Assembly (NCBI GenBank): GCA_028705775.1
Contig: JAQWCW010000001.1
Span: forward strand, 62,001-126,000
Length of the DNA stretch: 64,000 nucleotides
Reading direction: 5' to 3'
Source of the DNA: Eubacteriales bacterium
GTDB lineage: Bacteria > Bacillota > Clostridia > Christensenellales > Aristaeellaceae
Shown: piece after piece, positions 44,743 to 53,640 of the stretch
Position numbering within the stretch: the first letter of the stretch is position 1
Layout: every line of letters starts with the position of its first letter
Program-made: the position numbers and the translations under genes
Notes under the pieces: model-generated
Seen by the model: the letters and a program-made list of their open reading frames with translations, nothing else
Databases searched by the model: none
Told to the model about the DNA's origin: nothing

Positions 44743-45570
44743 ATGAAAGTGCTGTCGCATCCTACAATCAAGGCGTATATCCGTATGTGTCAGGACGGCT
44801 GGGAGCAGGGCTGGCATGAGCGCAACGGCGGCAACCTGACCTATCGCCTCAAGGCGGACGAGGTAGACGCAATCCGCGAGGAATTTACATTTGAGCGCCC
44901 GTGGACGGAGCTTGGAGTGAGCGCGCCGAATCTTTCCGGCGAGCATTTTATCGCAACCGGCAGCGGCAAGTTTTTCCGCAATGTTGCTCTCTGCCCCGAA
45001 GAAAGCATCTGCATATGCGAAATGAACGAGCGCGGCGACGGCTACCGCGTGGTGTGGGGGCTTACGGCGGGCGGACGTCCCACCAGCGAATTCCCAAGCC
45101 ATATCATGAACCACTCGGTTCGGGTCAAGGCGACAAACGGCGAGTGCAGGGTTATATATCACGCGCATCCGGCGAACATAATCGCGATGACCTACATTCT
45201 CCCGCTTACCGCAAAGGCGTTCTCCCGCGCGCTCTGGCAGTCCGCGACGGAATGCCCCGTCGTTTTCCCCGACGGAGTCGGCGTAGTCGGCTGGATGGTT
45301 CCCGGCGGAGCGGATATCGCGCTTGCGACAAGCGAGCTGATGAAGGAATTCGACGCGGCTGTATGGGCGCACCACGGGCTGTTTGCGTCCGGTCCGGATT
45401 TTGACATTACCTTCGGGCTTATGCATACAATCGAAAAAGCCGCGGAAATATACATGAAGGTCGTTTCGAGCGGAAAGCCCGTAATGCAGACGATTACGGA
45501 CGCAGACCTTCGCGCAATCGCAAGGGATTTCAAGGTGACTCTGCGCGAGGAGTTCCTTGATGAAAAGTGA
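44743..45570 (+). CDS. rhaD: Rhamnulose-1-phosphate aldolase
   Basis: 275 residues, class II zinc aldolase of the RhaD type. Splits rhamnulose-1-phosphate into dihydroxyacetone phosphate and L-lactaldehyde. 'WHERNGGNLTYRL' near 22 is the phosphate site, 'FIATGSGKFFRN' near 68, zinc ligands in 'IYHAHPANIIAM' near 140, and 'AVWAHHGLFASGPDF' near 208. The fate of L-lactaldehyde is not covered by a dedicated enzyme in this operon. The last eleven bases overlap the next small gene. Confidence 0.95.
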   Translation: MKVLSHPTIKAYIRMCQDGWEQGWHERNGGNLTYRLKADEVDAIREEFTFERPWTELGVSAPNLSGEHFIATGSGKFFRNVALCPEESICICEMNERGDGYRVVWGLTAGGRPTSEFPSHIMNHSVRVKATNGECRVIYHAHPANIIAMTYILPLTAKAFSRALWQSATECPVVFPDGVGVVGWMVPGGADIALATSELMKEFDAAVWAHHGLFASGPDFDITFGLMHTIEKAAEIYMKVVSSGKPVMQTITDADLRAIARDFKVTLREEFLDEK

Positions 45571-45841
45571 CGCGCAAAACGGCGGCGGGGGATTTATCCC
45601 CTGCCGCGTTTGTTTGCTTCGGGATATGCGCGAAAGCGGGCTTTTCCAAACGGTAAGCGATTATATTTCGTCCATACCGGCGGAGGAAAAAACGCCGGAC
45701 GACGAATATGAAAAGCGGCTTTTGCTCTGCCGCTCCTGCGATAACCTGAAAAACGCAATGTGCGCGCTCTGCGGCTGCTTTGTCGAGGCGCGCGCCGCGA
45801 AAACGAGAATGCGCTGCGCCGATACGCCCGAAAAATGGTAG
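45560..45841 (+). CDS. DUF6171-like small cysteine-rich protein
   Basis: 93 residues; ATG 45560 with GAGGAG at 45547-45552 inside the end of rhaD. Cysteines occur in 'CRVCLLRDM' near 17, 'LLCRSCDNLKNAMCALCGCF' near 55, and a final Cys near 86, a pattern for one or two zinc sites. 'CALCGCFVEARAAKTRM' resembles the DUF6171 family. No function is known. The overlap with rhaD implies co-translation, which may be accidental operon packing. Confidence 0.75.
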   Translation: MKSDAQNGGGGFIPCRVCLLRDMRESGLFQTVSDYISSIPAEEKTPDDEYEKRLLLCRSCDNLKNAMCALCGCFVEARAAKTRMRCADTPEKW

Positions 45842-45863
45842 CGGGCAAAGCGGCTGCTTTTAA

Positions 45864-45892
45864 TTGCGTTTCGCCGCCGTCTGGTGTACAAT
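45864..45892 (+). promoter_or_regulatory. Sigma-A-like promoter for the epimerase-oxidoreductase set
   Basis: TTGCGT (45864-45869), 17-base spacer, TACAAT (45887-45892). It lies in the short gap after the DUF6171-like gene and ~37 bases before the next start codon. Confidence 0.7.
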
Positions 45893-45928
45893 AGACGGCA
45901 GATGGTGACCGTTAAAGGAGTAATTGAA

Positions 45929-46675
45929 ATGACAATCGGAGCGCAGCTGTATACTGTTCGTCAGTTCACAAAAACGCCGGAGGCTATACGCGAAACCTTC
46001 CGCAAGATTGCGGAAATCGGCTATCGTGAAATTCAGGTTTCTGCATTTGGCAGCATAAGCCACGAGCAGCTCAAGGAATATGCGGACGAATCGGGGCTTT
46101 CCGTTGTGCTTACGCACATTCCGCAGGAAAGGCTGCTTTCGGATTTGGACGATGTTATCTATCAGCACAAGCTGTGGGGAACAAAATACGTCGGAATAGG
46201 CAGTATGCCCGACAAATACCGCGGAAGCCTTGCAGGGGTAAGGGAATTCATAAAGACCTTCCGCCCCGTTGCGCAGAGGCTTGAAAGCGCGGGGCTGCAT
46301 TTTGAGTACCACAACCATGATTTTGAGTTTCTGAAGGATGGCGAAAGCCGCCTTTTCGATGTGCTTGCCGGCGAATTCCCCGAAACGGGCTTTATTCTTG
46401 ACACATACTGGCTTCAGCACGCCGGCTGCGACGCGGCTGAAACCCTGTCCCGCCTTTCGGGGCGCGTTCCCTGCATTCATCTCAAGGATATGGCGTGGGA
46501 CGTAAAGCCTATTATGGCGCCCGTCGGCGAGGGCAATATGAATTTTACGGCAATATATGCGGCGGCGGAAAAAGCGGGAACGGAGCATATGCTCGTCGAG
46601 CAGGACGAATGCCGCTGCGATGCGTTTGACGCGCTCAAAATAAGCTTCTGCAATCTGAAAAAGGCGGGCTTCTGA
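45929..46675 (+). CDS. Sugar phosphate isomerase/epimerase (TIM barrel)
   Basis: 248 residues from ATG 45929, with AAAGGAG at 45914-45920. Xylose-isomerase-like TIM barrel (AP endonuclease 2 superfamily): 'MTIGAQLYTVRQF' at the start, 'FEYHNHDFEF' near 130 (metal Glu and His), 'GFILDTYWLQHAG' near 155 (Asp), 'PCIHLKDM' near 185 (His) and 'MLVEQDEC' near 225 (Glu). These give a full metal site. Often paired with Gfo/Idh oxidoreductases, as here, for inositol or keto-sugar metabolism. Substrate unknown. Confidence 0.9.
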   Translation: MTIGAQLYTVRQFTKTPEAIRETFRKIAEIGYREIQVSAFGSISHEQLKEYADESGLSVVLTHIPQERLLSDLDDVIYQHKLWGTKYVGIGSMPDKYRGSLAGVREFIKTFRPVAQRLESAGLHFEYHNHDFEFLKDGESRLFDVLAGEFPETGFILDTYWLQHAGCDAAETLSRLSGRVPCIHLKDMAWDVKPIMAPVGEGNMNFTAIYAAAEKAGTEHMLVEQDECRCDAFDALKISFCNLKKAGF

Positions 46676-46677
46676 CA

Positions 46678-47844
46678 ATGGATACAATAAGAATGGGCGT
46701 TATCGGCGTCGGCAACATGGGCTCGGAGCACGCAAAGGGGATACTGGAGGGCAAGGTTAAGGGAATGACGCTTGCGGCGGTTGCCGACCGCGAGGCGCAG
46801 AAGCTTGAAAGAATAAAGAAGCTTGACGGCGCGGAAAACGTGGCGGTTTTTGCGGAGGGCAGCGAGCTTATCGCCTCCGGACTGGTTGACGCCGTGCTTG
46901 TGGCGACTCCCCATTATCAGCACCCGCCCCTTATAATCGACGCGCTCAGGCACGGGCTTCACGCGATAAGCGAAAAGCCCGCGGGCGTTTACACAAAGCA
47001 GGTTCGGGAAATGAACGAGGAAGCCGCAAGGCATCCTGAGCTTGTGTTCGCAATCATGTTCAATCAGCGCACGAACTGCCTCTACCGCAAAATGCGCGAG
47101 ATTGTAAAGAGCGGCGAGATGGGCGAAATCAAGCGCGTCAACTGGCTTATAACCAACTGGTACCGCTCCCAGAGCTATTATGACAGCGGCGCGTGGCGCG
47201 CCACATGGTCGGGCGAGGGCGGCGGAGTGCTGCTCAACCAATGCCCGCATAATCTTGATTTGTGGCAATGGATTTGCGGAATGCCCAAAACCGTCCGCGC
47301 CTTCATGCGCTTCGGCAAGTGGCACGATATCGAGGTCGAGGACGACGTTACCTGCTATGCCGAGTATGAAAACGGCGCAAGCGGCGTGTTCATCACCTCA
47401 ACAGGCGATACGCCCGGCACAAACCGCCTTGAAATCATGCTGGACGGCGGAAAGCTGGTTGCGGAGGACGGAAAGCTTACCGTTTATAAGCTCAAAGTCG
47501 GCGAAAAGGAATTCTCGCGCACATACAAGGGCGGCTTCGGCGAGCCTGAATATGACAAATATGAGGCGGAGCTTGACGGCGAAAACCCGCAGCACCTCGG
47601 TGTTCTCACCGCGTTTACGGACGCCGTATTGAGCGGAAAGCCGCTTGTCGCCTCCGGCGCGGAGGGCATCAACGGGCTTATGCTTTCAAACGCAATGCAC
47701 CTTTCCGCATGGCTTGACAAAACGGTAAGCCTGCCGATTGACGAGGAGCTGTTTTACACGGAGCTTGAAAAGCGCATAAAAACGTCCCGCCGTAAGGAGG
47801 GCTCAAGCGTGGTTCTCAGCACGGAAGGCTCGTATAACGCATAA
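46678..47844 (+). CDS. Gfo/Idh/MocA family oxidoreductase
   Basis: 388 residues. N-terminal Rossmann domain: 'MGVIGVGNMGSEHAKGI', with the glycine-rich NAD(P) loop, and 'HAISEKPAGVYTKQVREM' near 95, the family's EKP motif with catalytic Lys. The C-terminal alpha/beta substrate domain contains 'GGVLLNQCPHNLDLWQWICG' near 180, with the conserved His-Asn-x-Asp. It oxidises or reduces a sugar, inositol or sugar acid; specificity unknown. It starts two bases after the upstream epimerase stop and is followed by a second epimerase. Confidence 0.93.
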   Translation: MDTIRMGVIGVGNMGSEHAKGILEGKVKGMTLAAVADREAQKLERIKKLDGAENVAVFAEGSELIASGLVDAVLVATPHYQHPPLIIDALRHGLHAISEKPAGVYTKQVREMNEEAARHPELVFAIMFNQRTNCLYRKMREIVKSGEMGEIKRVNWLITNWYRSQSYYDSGAWRATWSGEGGGVLLNQCPHNLDLWQWICGMPKTVRAFMRFGKWHDIEVEDDVTCYAEYENGASGVFITSTGDTPGTNRLEIMLDGGKLVAEDGKLTVYKLKVGEKEFSRTYKGGFGEPEYDKYEAELDGENPQHLGVLTAFTDAVLSGKPLVASGAEGINGLMLSNAMHLSAWLDKTVSLPIDEELFYTELEKRIKTSRRKEGSSVVLSTEGSYNA

Positions 47845-47861
47845 GCGAAGGGGGATTTATT

Positions 47862-48638
47862 ATGATTCGCATCGGAATCTGCACGACAATCGAGCATATC
47901 GAAAAGGTGAAAAGCCTCGGCTATGATTATATCGAGCTGCCGCTGACGGCAATCATGGCACAGACGCAGAGCGATTTTGCGCTCTGGCGCAAGCGCGCGC
48001 AGGATTCGGGGCTGCCCGTTGCGGCGCTCAACTGCTTTGCGGGCGCGGAGCGCAGGCTTATTGGAGAAAAGCGCGAAACCAGCACGCTCAAAACCTATAT
48101 CAAGGCGGCTGCGGACAGGGCGGCGGCAATCGGCGCAAAAACCGTCGTTCTCGGCAGCGGCGCTGCCCGCAAGCGCGATGAGGAATATCCGCTTCGCCGC
48201 GCGATAGCCGATTTCTCGTCCGTGCTTTACATGATAAACGACGTTTTCGCGCCATATGGAATAACGCTCGTGCTTGAGCCGCTCAATCATGGCGAAACGA
48301 ACCTTATGCACAGGGTCAGCGAGGCTTGCTATCTCGCCTCCGCGCTCTCCCTTCCGCAGGTTCGTGTGCTTGGCGATACCTACCATATGCACCTTGAAGG
48401 CGAAAAGCTCACCGCGCTTTCCGAAGCGGGCGACCTTTTGCAGCACGTCCATGTAGCCAATCCCGTCGGGCGTGTTTTCCCCCGCGAGGGCGACGGCGTT
48501 GACTATATCGACCTTATGCGCCGCTTGAAGCTCATCGGCTACGACGGCGGCGTTTCCGTCGAGGGTAATTCCAAATCCTTCGATTCGGACGCGGAAGCCG
48601 CGCTCCTCGCCCTGCGCAAAGCGGTCAAAATGGCGTAA
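47862..48638 (+). CDS. D-tagatose/D-psicose 3-epimerase-like TIM barrel protein
   Basis: 258 residues. The active site of the ketose 3-epimerase group is complete: 'LVLEPLNHGETN' near 143 (metal Glu), 'VLGDTYHMHLEG' near 172 (Asp, His), 'QHVHVANPVGR' near 198 (His, Arg) and 'GGVSVEGNS' near 230 (Glu). It may epimerise a ketohexose or ketopentose. Together with the upstream epimerase and oxidoreductase it could make a small pathway for an unusual sugar. AAGGGGG lies shortly before the ATG. It is the last gene before a repeat-filled gap. Confidence 0.88.
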   Translation: MIRIGICTTIEHIEKVKSLGYDYIELPLTAIMAQTQSDFALWRKRAQDSGLPVAALNCFAGAERRLIGEKRETSTLKTYIKAAADRAAAIGAKTVVLGSGAARKRDEEYPLRRAIADFSSVLYMINDVFAPYGITLVLEPLNHGETNLMHRVSEACYLASALSLPQVRVLGDTYHMHLEGEKLTALSEAGDLLQHVHVANPVGRVFPREGDGVDYIDLMRRLKLIGYDGGVSVEGNSKSFDSDAEAALLALRKAVKMA

Positions 48639-49262
48639 AGGGCAAGGCGGCGATACCTGTTTTATGCCTCGCGAACTATATGCGAGGCGTGTTCGGGCAT
48701 TGATTCCTGTATAAAGAATCGCCGCGTGTTCGTTTGCGTTTGTCGCTTGGTTATAAATAAATTATGGGCTTGTTGGTTCACAATTGTCTCTTGGTAATGT
48801 GATTTTCAATTACAATGGCGCTATCATAAGCCGTCTGCACACGCAGACGGCTTACTAAAAGAAAGGCTCCCTTGTGTAAAGGGAGCTGGCGCGCAGCGCC
48901 TGAGGGATTGTCGAAACCTGTTGATATACAAGGGCTTACGCTTATTATGCAATAACAATTCTCGCGCCAATCCTAACGCTAATCCCAACAACAATCCTTC
49001 CGTCACGGCTATGCCGTGACACTTCCCTTTGCTACATACGAGGCTTAATCCGGTATTGCCGCCGTACTGATAAAACAGCCTCTTGTTGGTTCGCGTATGT
49101 CACTTGGCTATAAGTAAATTCTATACTTGTTTGCATTACATAATAACCGGTCTGCGTATGCAGACCGGTTTACTATAACAAATTCCCATTACAGACCGAG
49201 CCGTCAGCCTGCCGTGCTTTTCGCTTATATTCGCACGGCTTGCCCTTTTTTGTGCTTTTCGC
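48639..49262 (+). repeat. Palindromic intergenic repeat, copy C, with companion hairpins
   Basis: A non-coding gap. A 7-bp hairpin GCCTCGC/GCGAGGC (48666-48688) lies just after the epimerase gene. Copy C of the repeat has the leader motif GTGATTTTCAATTACAATGG (near 48799), the hairpin GCCGTCTGC/GCAGACGGC (about 48830-48852), and the core from ~48860 to 49045, with CTGAGGGATTGTCG facing ACAATCCTTCCGTCACGG, ending in GCTACATACGAGGCTT. A second, stand-alone hairpin ACCGGTCTGC/GCAGACCGGT follows at 49146-49169. No ORF of note. Confidence 0.7.
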
Positions 49263-49913
49263 CTATGCGCTCAGCTTTTCATTCTTTTCATGCTTTCCGC
49301 AGGCGAAACGGTAAATGAGCAGGGTTATCAGGAACGCGCCGCCGATTATCGCCGCGAACCAGATAATCGTCATGTGCAGGGGCTGCTTGTATATCATAAG
49401 GAAGGGATACGGGCCTTCCATTTTCCTTAAAATGTTCAGGGTGAGCGTCACAGCCGCATAGATGAGGGTCGGAATCATCGCGAGCAGAGGAAGGCGCTTG
49501 CTAAGCCCGCGCGCGTCGTCAAGCAGGATGACGGAGAAAAGCGTAATCAGCGGGCAGAGCAGATGATGATAGAGCATTTCCCCCTTGAGCATCATGTTTT
49601 CAAGGGCGTTCTCGCCTGAATACATCGGGGTCAGCACGCAGAGCGCGACAATGAAGGTGAGCGTAAGGCAGCACGCGGAAATGTACTTGAGCGTTTTTGC
49701 GAGCGCGGGCGTTTCTCCCTTTCCGCACAGCTCCCGAATCTGGAATACGGCAAGGAATACGGCGGCGATTAGCGCAAGCAGGTTGCTGTCAATAGTGTAA
49801 TAGGTCAGCATCGTAAAGCCCATTGACGTGTACGCCATGCGCGTCGCGATTATTTCCAGCGCTATGAGCGCAAGGTTTACCGTAAGCGCCAGAGGCAGGC
49901 GGTATTTTTTCAT
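49263..49913 (-). CDS. Six-helix membrane protein, unknown (Pr6Pr-like)
   Basis: About 216 residues. Six hydrophobic helices, spaced at roughly residues 8-28, 35-58, 78-100, 118-140, 148-170 and 190-212. 'YYTIDSNLLALIAAV' near 40 and 'HHLLCPLITLFSVILLDDARG' near 115 resemble the Pr6Pr-type integral membrane family. Function unknown. The start is ambiguous: ATG 49925 has GGAG touching it, while ATG 49913 has the same GGAG twelve bases before it and begins two bases below the last base of the MBL gene stop, so I prefer 49913. Co-oriented with the MBL gene. Confidence 0.7.
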   Translation of the reverse strand: MKKYRLPLALTVNLALIALEIIATRMAYTSMGFTMLTYYTIDSNLLALIAAVFLAVFQIRELCGKGETPALAKTLKYISACCLTLTFIVALCVLTPMYSGENALENMMLKGEMLYHHLLCPLITLFSVILLDDARGLSKRLPLLAMIPTLIYAAVTLTLNILRKMEGPYPFLMIYKQPLHMTIIWFAAIIGGAFLITLLIYRFACGKHEKNEKLSA

Positions 49914-49914
49914 A

Positions 49915-50685
49915 TCAATATTCATCTCCGTTGTATATTATTGCGCGCTCGCCGTTTTTGCCGTAGCGGTGAATCCGCGCGTTCTGTATAAAGGTATCGT
50001 AGGGCGCGTCGCCCTCGCGGTTGCCGGAAAGGAAATCCTCGGCGGCTGAAACCAAATCGGTTACGACGTCCTTGCCCTCAAGCCCCTTGCCGTGACCGGC
50101 TAAAATATAATCGAATTCGTTCCCGTGAGCGTTAAGCAGCTCCCGAAGGCTTTCTATCAGCGCGTCAATCGGCTCGCTTTCCACGAGCTGAAGCCAGATA
50201 TGCGTGTTTGCGCCGTCCCCGCTGAAAAGAATTCTGTGCTTTCTGTCCAGAATTCCGATTGAGCCTTTCGTGTGCCCTTTCAGCGACACAATTTCAAGCG
50301 GCAAACCGCCCATGTCGAAAGTCTGCCCGACGCAAAGCGGCTCAAGCGGGCAAAAGCTGAGGCTTTCTTTTTTCATTATCTCCTTGAATTCCGGAAACTG
50401 CGAATGCTCGCGGAACAGCTCAAAGTCGTCCGCGCTCATGTACGCCTTATCGAAAAAAAGATTGCCGCCGATATGGTCGCAATGCCCGTGCGTGTTGACC
50501 AGCGTTACCGGCTTGTCCGTAATTTCGCTCACGATTTCGCGTAAGTTTTCCATTCCGTTCAGGCTGTCGATTAGCATTGCGCCCGTTTCGCCCTCTACAA
50601 GATAGCAGGTGGATTCGCCCGCGTCGTCAATCAGGGTTATCGCGTCGTTGATTTTGGTCAAAATCGCGCGTCTTTTTGCTGCCAT
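49915..50685 (-). CDS. MBL-fold metallo-hydrolase
   Basis: 256 residues. Metallo-beta-lactamase fold: 'CYLVEGETGAMLIDSLNG' near 27, metal motif HxHxDH in 'LVNTHGHCDHIGGN' near 62, His in 'SLKGHTKGSIGI' near 133, bridging Asp in 'ILFSGDGANT' near 152 and final His in 'ILAGHGKGLEG' near 192. The dinuclear site is complete. Resembles glyoxalase-II/AHL-lactonase-like hydrolases; substrate unknown. GAAGGAG precedes the ATG. A membrane protein gene follows immediately. Confidence 0.9.
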   Translation of the reverse strand: MAAKRRAILTKINDAITLIDDAGESTCYLVEGETGAMLIDSLNGMENLREIVSEITDKPVTLVNTHGHCDHIGGNLFFDKAYMSADDFELFREHSQFPEFKEIMKKESLSFCPLEPLCVGQTFDMGGLPLEIVSLKGHTKGSIGILDRKHRILFSGDGANTHIWLQLVESEPIDALIESLRELLNAHGNEFDYILAGHGKGLEGKDVVTDLVSAAEDFLSGNREGDAPYDTFIQNARIHRYGKNGERAIIYNGDEY

Positions 50686-50869
50686 TCTGTTTCTCCTTCA
50701 TATTTTGTGCCGTTTTCCTTTGTAAAACCAGTTTATAATGATTTTACCGCGCGGTCAATAGCCGATTTTGCGTATTTTTGCGCCAGCGATACTTTGGTTT
50801 TTGTCAATCGGTTTGGATTTTGTAAATCGCAAATTTTCGATTTTTCGCATTTATCTGAAAAACGCGGTC

Positions 50870-50897
50870 TTGTTTGCGGGCTGTGGCTGCATATACT
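50870..50897 (+). promoter_or_regulatory. Probable promoter of the ABC transporter operon
   Basis: TTGTTT (50870-50875), 16-base spacer, TATACT (50892-50897), ~66 bases before the start codon. Upstream, 50800-50860 is AT-rich with repeated AAATCGCAAA / CGATTTTTCG-like segments that might bind a regulator. Confidence 0.5.
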
Positions 50898-50963
50898 TTA
50901 TGTATAGCTTGTCCCGTGCGCTATGAAAATGCGCGGGCAAAAATAAAAGGAGGATTACCCGAT

Positions 50964-52493
50964 ATGCGTAAACTTCTATCCGCTCTGCTGGCGCTGACGA
51001 TGCTCTTCGGAATGATGAGCTTTGCCGTCGCTGAGGAAGAACCCCTTCGTATTACCATCGTATGCCCCTTCTACGGCGAAACCGCTCCCGTAGGAACCGA
51101 AATGGGCAACAAGACCAACCCCGTTCTGCTCGCAGCCGAAAAGCTCGGCAATGTTGAGCTGGACATCACGTGGTCTCCTCAGGGCGACTACCTGACCAAG
51201 TTCTCCACCGTTATGGCGTCGCAGAACGTTCCTATGGTAATGGTAGTTACCAGCGGACTTACCACCAACGCCAACTACCTCGATATGTGCGAGGCGGGCG
51301 TATTCTGGGATTTGACCGAAAAGATTAAGGAGCGCCCCTTCTTTGCGGAAATCGCTCCCCAGTCCAACCTTGACGTAACCTCCGTAAGCGGACACAATTA
51401 CCTGTTCCCCGCTGCCACCTCCTCTGCCCGCGTTGGCGTTATCTATCGCCTCGACTGGCTTGAGAAGCTCGGCCTCGAAGCGCCTACCAATCTTGAGAGC
51501 TTCAAGGCTATGGTTGCCGGCTTCACCGACAACGACCCGGACGGCAACGGCACCAAGGACACCATCGGCTTTGCGTACTGCGATAACGGCGACAAGGAGC
51601 TGACCTATGCCGGCTTCAACACCCTCGCCTGTATGCTCGGCGCGCCGAACAACTGGGGAATCGATTCGGAAGGCAAGCTTCTTCCTTATTTCATGTTTGA
51701 CGAATACTATGACACCCTTGACTTGTTCAACTGGATGTATGTAAACGGCTACATGAACGCCGACTTCGCGGTTAACACCGACAAGCACGGCCCGCTCAAG
51801 GAAGGCGTATCCGGCTCCATGATTACCACCGCCACCAACTCCCGTTACCCCGGCGGAAAGTACGACTCCCTTATCGACAATATCGAGCCTACCGCCAAGC
51901 TCGGACTTCAGCAGATTCTTTACAAGGCTGACGGAACTCCCGTTCTGAATTCCACCCTGAATCCCGGCGGACTCGGCGGAATCCTTATCCCCAAGGCGTC
52001 CGTTAAGGACGAAGCCACCCTTGACAGAATCCTTGATTTCATCGAGACCCTTAACGATGAAGGCGGAATTCTTACCGCTGTCGGCGTTGAAGGCGTGCAT
52101 TACACCAAGGAATCCGACGGAACTCTCTCCATCAGCGCTGAGCAGAAGCAGGCTCGCACGGACGACGGTTCTTCCGAAGTCTTTGCCTCCATGTTCCCGC
52201 GCCGCATTCAGAGCCTCGACTACGGTCAGGGCATGACTGATGTACAGAAGATTACCGCTGTTTCCATCGCAAACGAGCCTTACACCGTTTCCGATATGAG
52301 CATCGGCTTCATCTCCTCCGATATGCAGTCCCTCCAGACCGAAATCTCCACCACCATCTCTGACGCCCGCGTTAAGTACATCATGGGTCAGATTGACAAG
52401 GACGGCTTCAAGGCCGCCGTTGACGAGTGGCTGAAGCTCGGCGGACAGCAGATTATTGACGACGTAAACGCCAATTACAACGCTGCCAAGTAA
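50964..52493 (+). CDS. Extracellular sugar-binding protein, LplA-like
   Basis: 509 residues from ATG 50964, with AAGGAGG at 50947-50953. Signal peptide 'LLSALLALTMLFGMMSFAVA' cleaved before EEE. There is no lipobox cysteine, unlike most Bacillota binding proteins. Family-1 solute-binding fold: 'TKFSTVMASQNVPMVMVVTS' near 75, 'FPAATSSARVGVIYRLDWLE' near 145, and a calcium-type loop 'DNDPDGNGTKDTIGFAY' near 180, typical of LplA/LipO-like proteins that bind complex oligosaccharides. Followed by a hairpin and two LplB/LplC-like permeases. No ATPase gene is in the set; such systems share MsmX-type ATPases. Confidence 0.9.
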   Translation: MRKLLSALLALTMLFGMMSFAVAEEEPLRITIVCPFYGETAPVGTEMGNKTNPVLLAAEKLGNVELDITWSPQGDYLTKFSTVMASQNVPMVMVVTSGLTTNANYLDMCEAGVFWDLTEKIKERPFFAEIAPQSNLDVTSVSGHNYLFPAATSSARVGVIYRLDWLEKLGLEAPTNLESFKAMVAGFTDNDPDGNGTKDTIGFAYCDNGDKELTYAGFNTLACMLGAPNNWGIDSEGKLLPYFMFDEYYDTLDLFNWMYVNGYMNADFAVNTDKHGPLKEGVSGSMITTATNSRYPGGKYDSLIDNIEPTAKLGLQQILYKADGTPVLNSTLNPGGLGGILIPKASVKDEATLDRILDFIETLNDEGGILTAVGVEGVHYTKESDGTLSISAEQKQARTDDGSSEVFASMFPRRIQSLDYGQGMTDVQKITAVSIANEPYTVSDMSIGFISSDMQSLQTEISTTISDARVKYIMGQIDKDGFKAAVDEWLKLGGQQIIDDVNANYNAAK

Positions 52494-52506
52494 TTAAAAC
52501 ATGGTC

Positions 52507-52538
52507 GCGGAAGGGGGATGCTCAGCATCCCCCTCCGC
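52507..52538 (+). other. Intra-operon stem-loop after the binding-protein gene
   Basis: GCGGA-A-GGGGGATG / CATCCCCC-TCCGC, a very stable 13-bp stem. No T-run follows, so it is more likely a transcript-stabilising or partial-stop structure that keeps the binding protein mRNA in excess over the permeases. Confidence 0.7.
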
Positions 52539-52662
52539 CTTACCCCGAAGCTATTAAGTTGCCCGCCTCAGCGTTTTCCGCTTTTGCAAAGATTACGCTT
52601 TCACGCATTATTCACCGCCCTGACGGATAAACTGTCCGTCGGGAAGGAAGGGGCTGAATCCT

Positions 52663-53640
52663 TTGGCACAAACCGGCGTCGTCAACCGCTCTCACTATAT
52701 CAAGCATAAGAAGCTTCATCATCTTTTGCGCTTCAAGTGGCTCTATCTGATGCTTCTGCCTGCGATTATCTACTATATCATGTTCAAGTTTGTCCCGCTG
52801 CTTAACCTCCGCATTATATTCCAGAAGTACAACCCCGCCGCCGAGAATATCGGAATCATGTCGCCGTGGGTTGACCCTTGGTATAAGAACTTCATGGTTT
52901 TCTTTCAGCATCGCGATTTCCTAAGGCTTCTCAGAAACACTCTGGTGCTTGCCTTTCTGAATATATGCATCTATTTCCCGTTCCCGATTCTTCTTGCGCT
53001 TTTGCTCAACGAAATCCGCGCCGCGGGCTTCAAGCGCATTACCCAGTCCGTTCTGTATCTTCCGCACTTCATTTCGTGGACGGTGCTTGCGTCGATTATG
53101 CTCATGCTTCTCGGCCCGTCGGGGCTTGTGAATAACCTCCTGACGGCTGCCGGACGGGAAACGATACCGTTCATGGCAAGCGAGCAGTGGTTCAGACCGA
53201 TGTATATAATCGAAATGATGTGGAAGGAAGCCGGATGGGGTACAATCATCTATCTTGCCGCGCTTTCCGGAGTTGACGAGCAGCTTTATGAAGCGGCGGT
53301 CATCGACGGCGCGGGGCGCTTCAAGCAGCTTCTGCACATCACCCTGCCCGCGATAAAGACCACGATTATCACCCTGCTCATCCTGCGCATGGGCTCTTTC
53401 CTTGACAGCGGCTTTGACCAAATCTACCTCATGCTCAACTCGCTCAACCGCGAGGTTGCCGAGGTCTTTGACACCTATATCTATGATATAGGACTCAAGG
53501 CGACCTACAAGCCCGCGCCGGGAATCAGCAATTACAGCTATTCCGCCGCGGTAGGCGTGTTCCGCTCGCTCGTCGGAATGGTAATGGTTCTTATAACCGA
53601 CAGAATTGCGAAGGCAGCGGGAGAGGAGGGCGTTTACTGA
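52663..53640 (+). CDS. Sugar ABC transporter permease, LplB-like
   Basis: 325 residues starting at TTG 52663, with GGAAGGAAGGGG upstream. Six membrane helices after a basic N-terminus: 'FKWLYLMLLPAIIYYIMFKF' near 23 is the LplB-type first helix. The ATPase-contacting EAA loop reads 'EAAVIDGAGRFKQLLHITLP' near 205. It forms half of the membrane channel for the oligosaccharide bound by the upstream protein. Stop and next start overlap as TGATG, so the two permeases are co-translated. Confidence 0.92.
   Translation: MAQTGVVNRSHYIKHKKLHHLLRFKWLYLMLLPAIIYYIMFKFVPLLNLRIIFQKYNPAAENIGIMSPWVDPWYKNFMVFFQHRDFLRLLRNTLVLAFLNICIYFPFPILLALLLNEIRAAGFKRITQSVLYLPHFISWTVLASIMLMLLGPSGLVNNLLTAAGRETIPFMASEQWFRPMYIIEMMWKEAGWGTIIYLAALSGVDEQLYEAAVIDGAGRFKQLLHITLPAIKTTIITLLILRMGSFLDSGFDQIYLMLNSLNREVAEVFDTYIYDIGLKATYKPAPGISNYSYSAAVGVFRSLVGMVMVLITDRIAKAAGEEGVY

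Noticed and set aside
50976..52100. 374-codon open frame on the - strand
   Set aside because: Antisense to the sugar-binding protein gene with its clear signal peptide and ribosome site.
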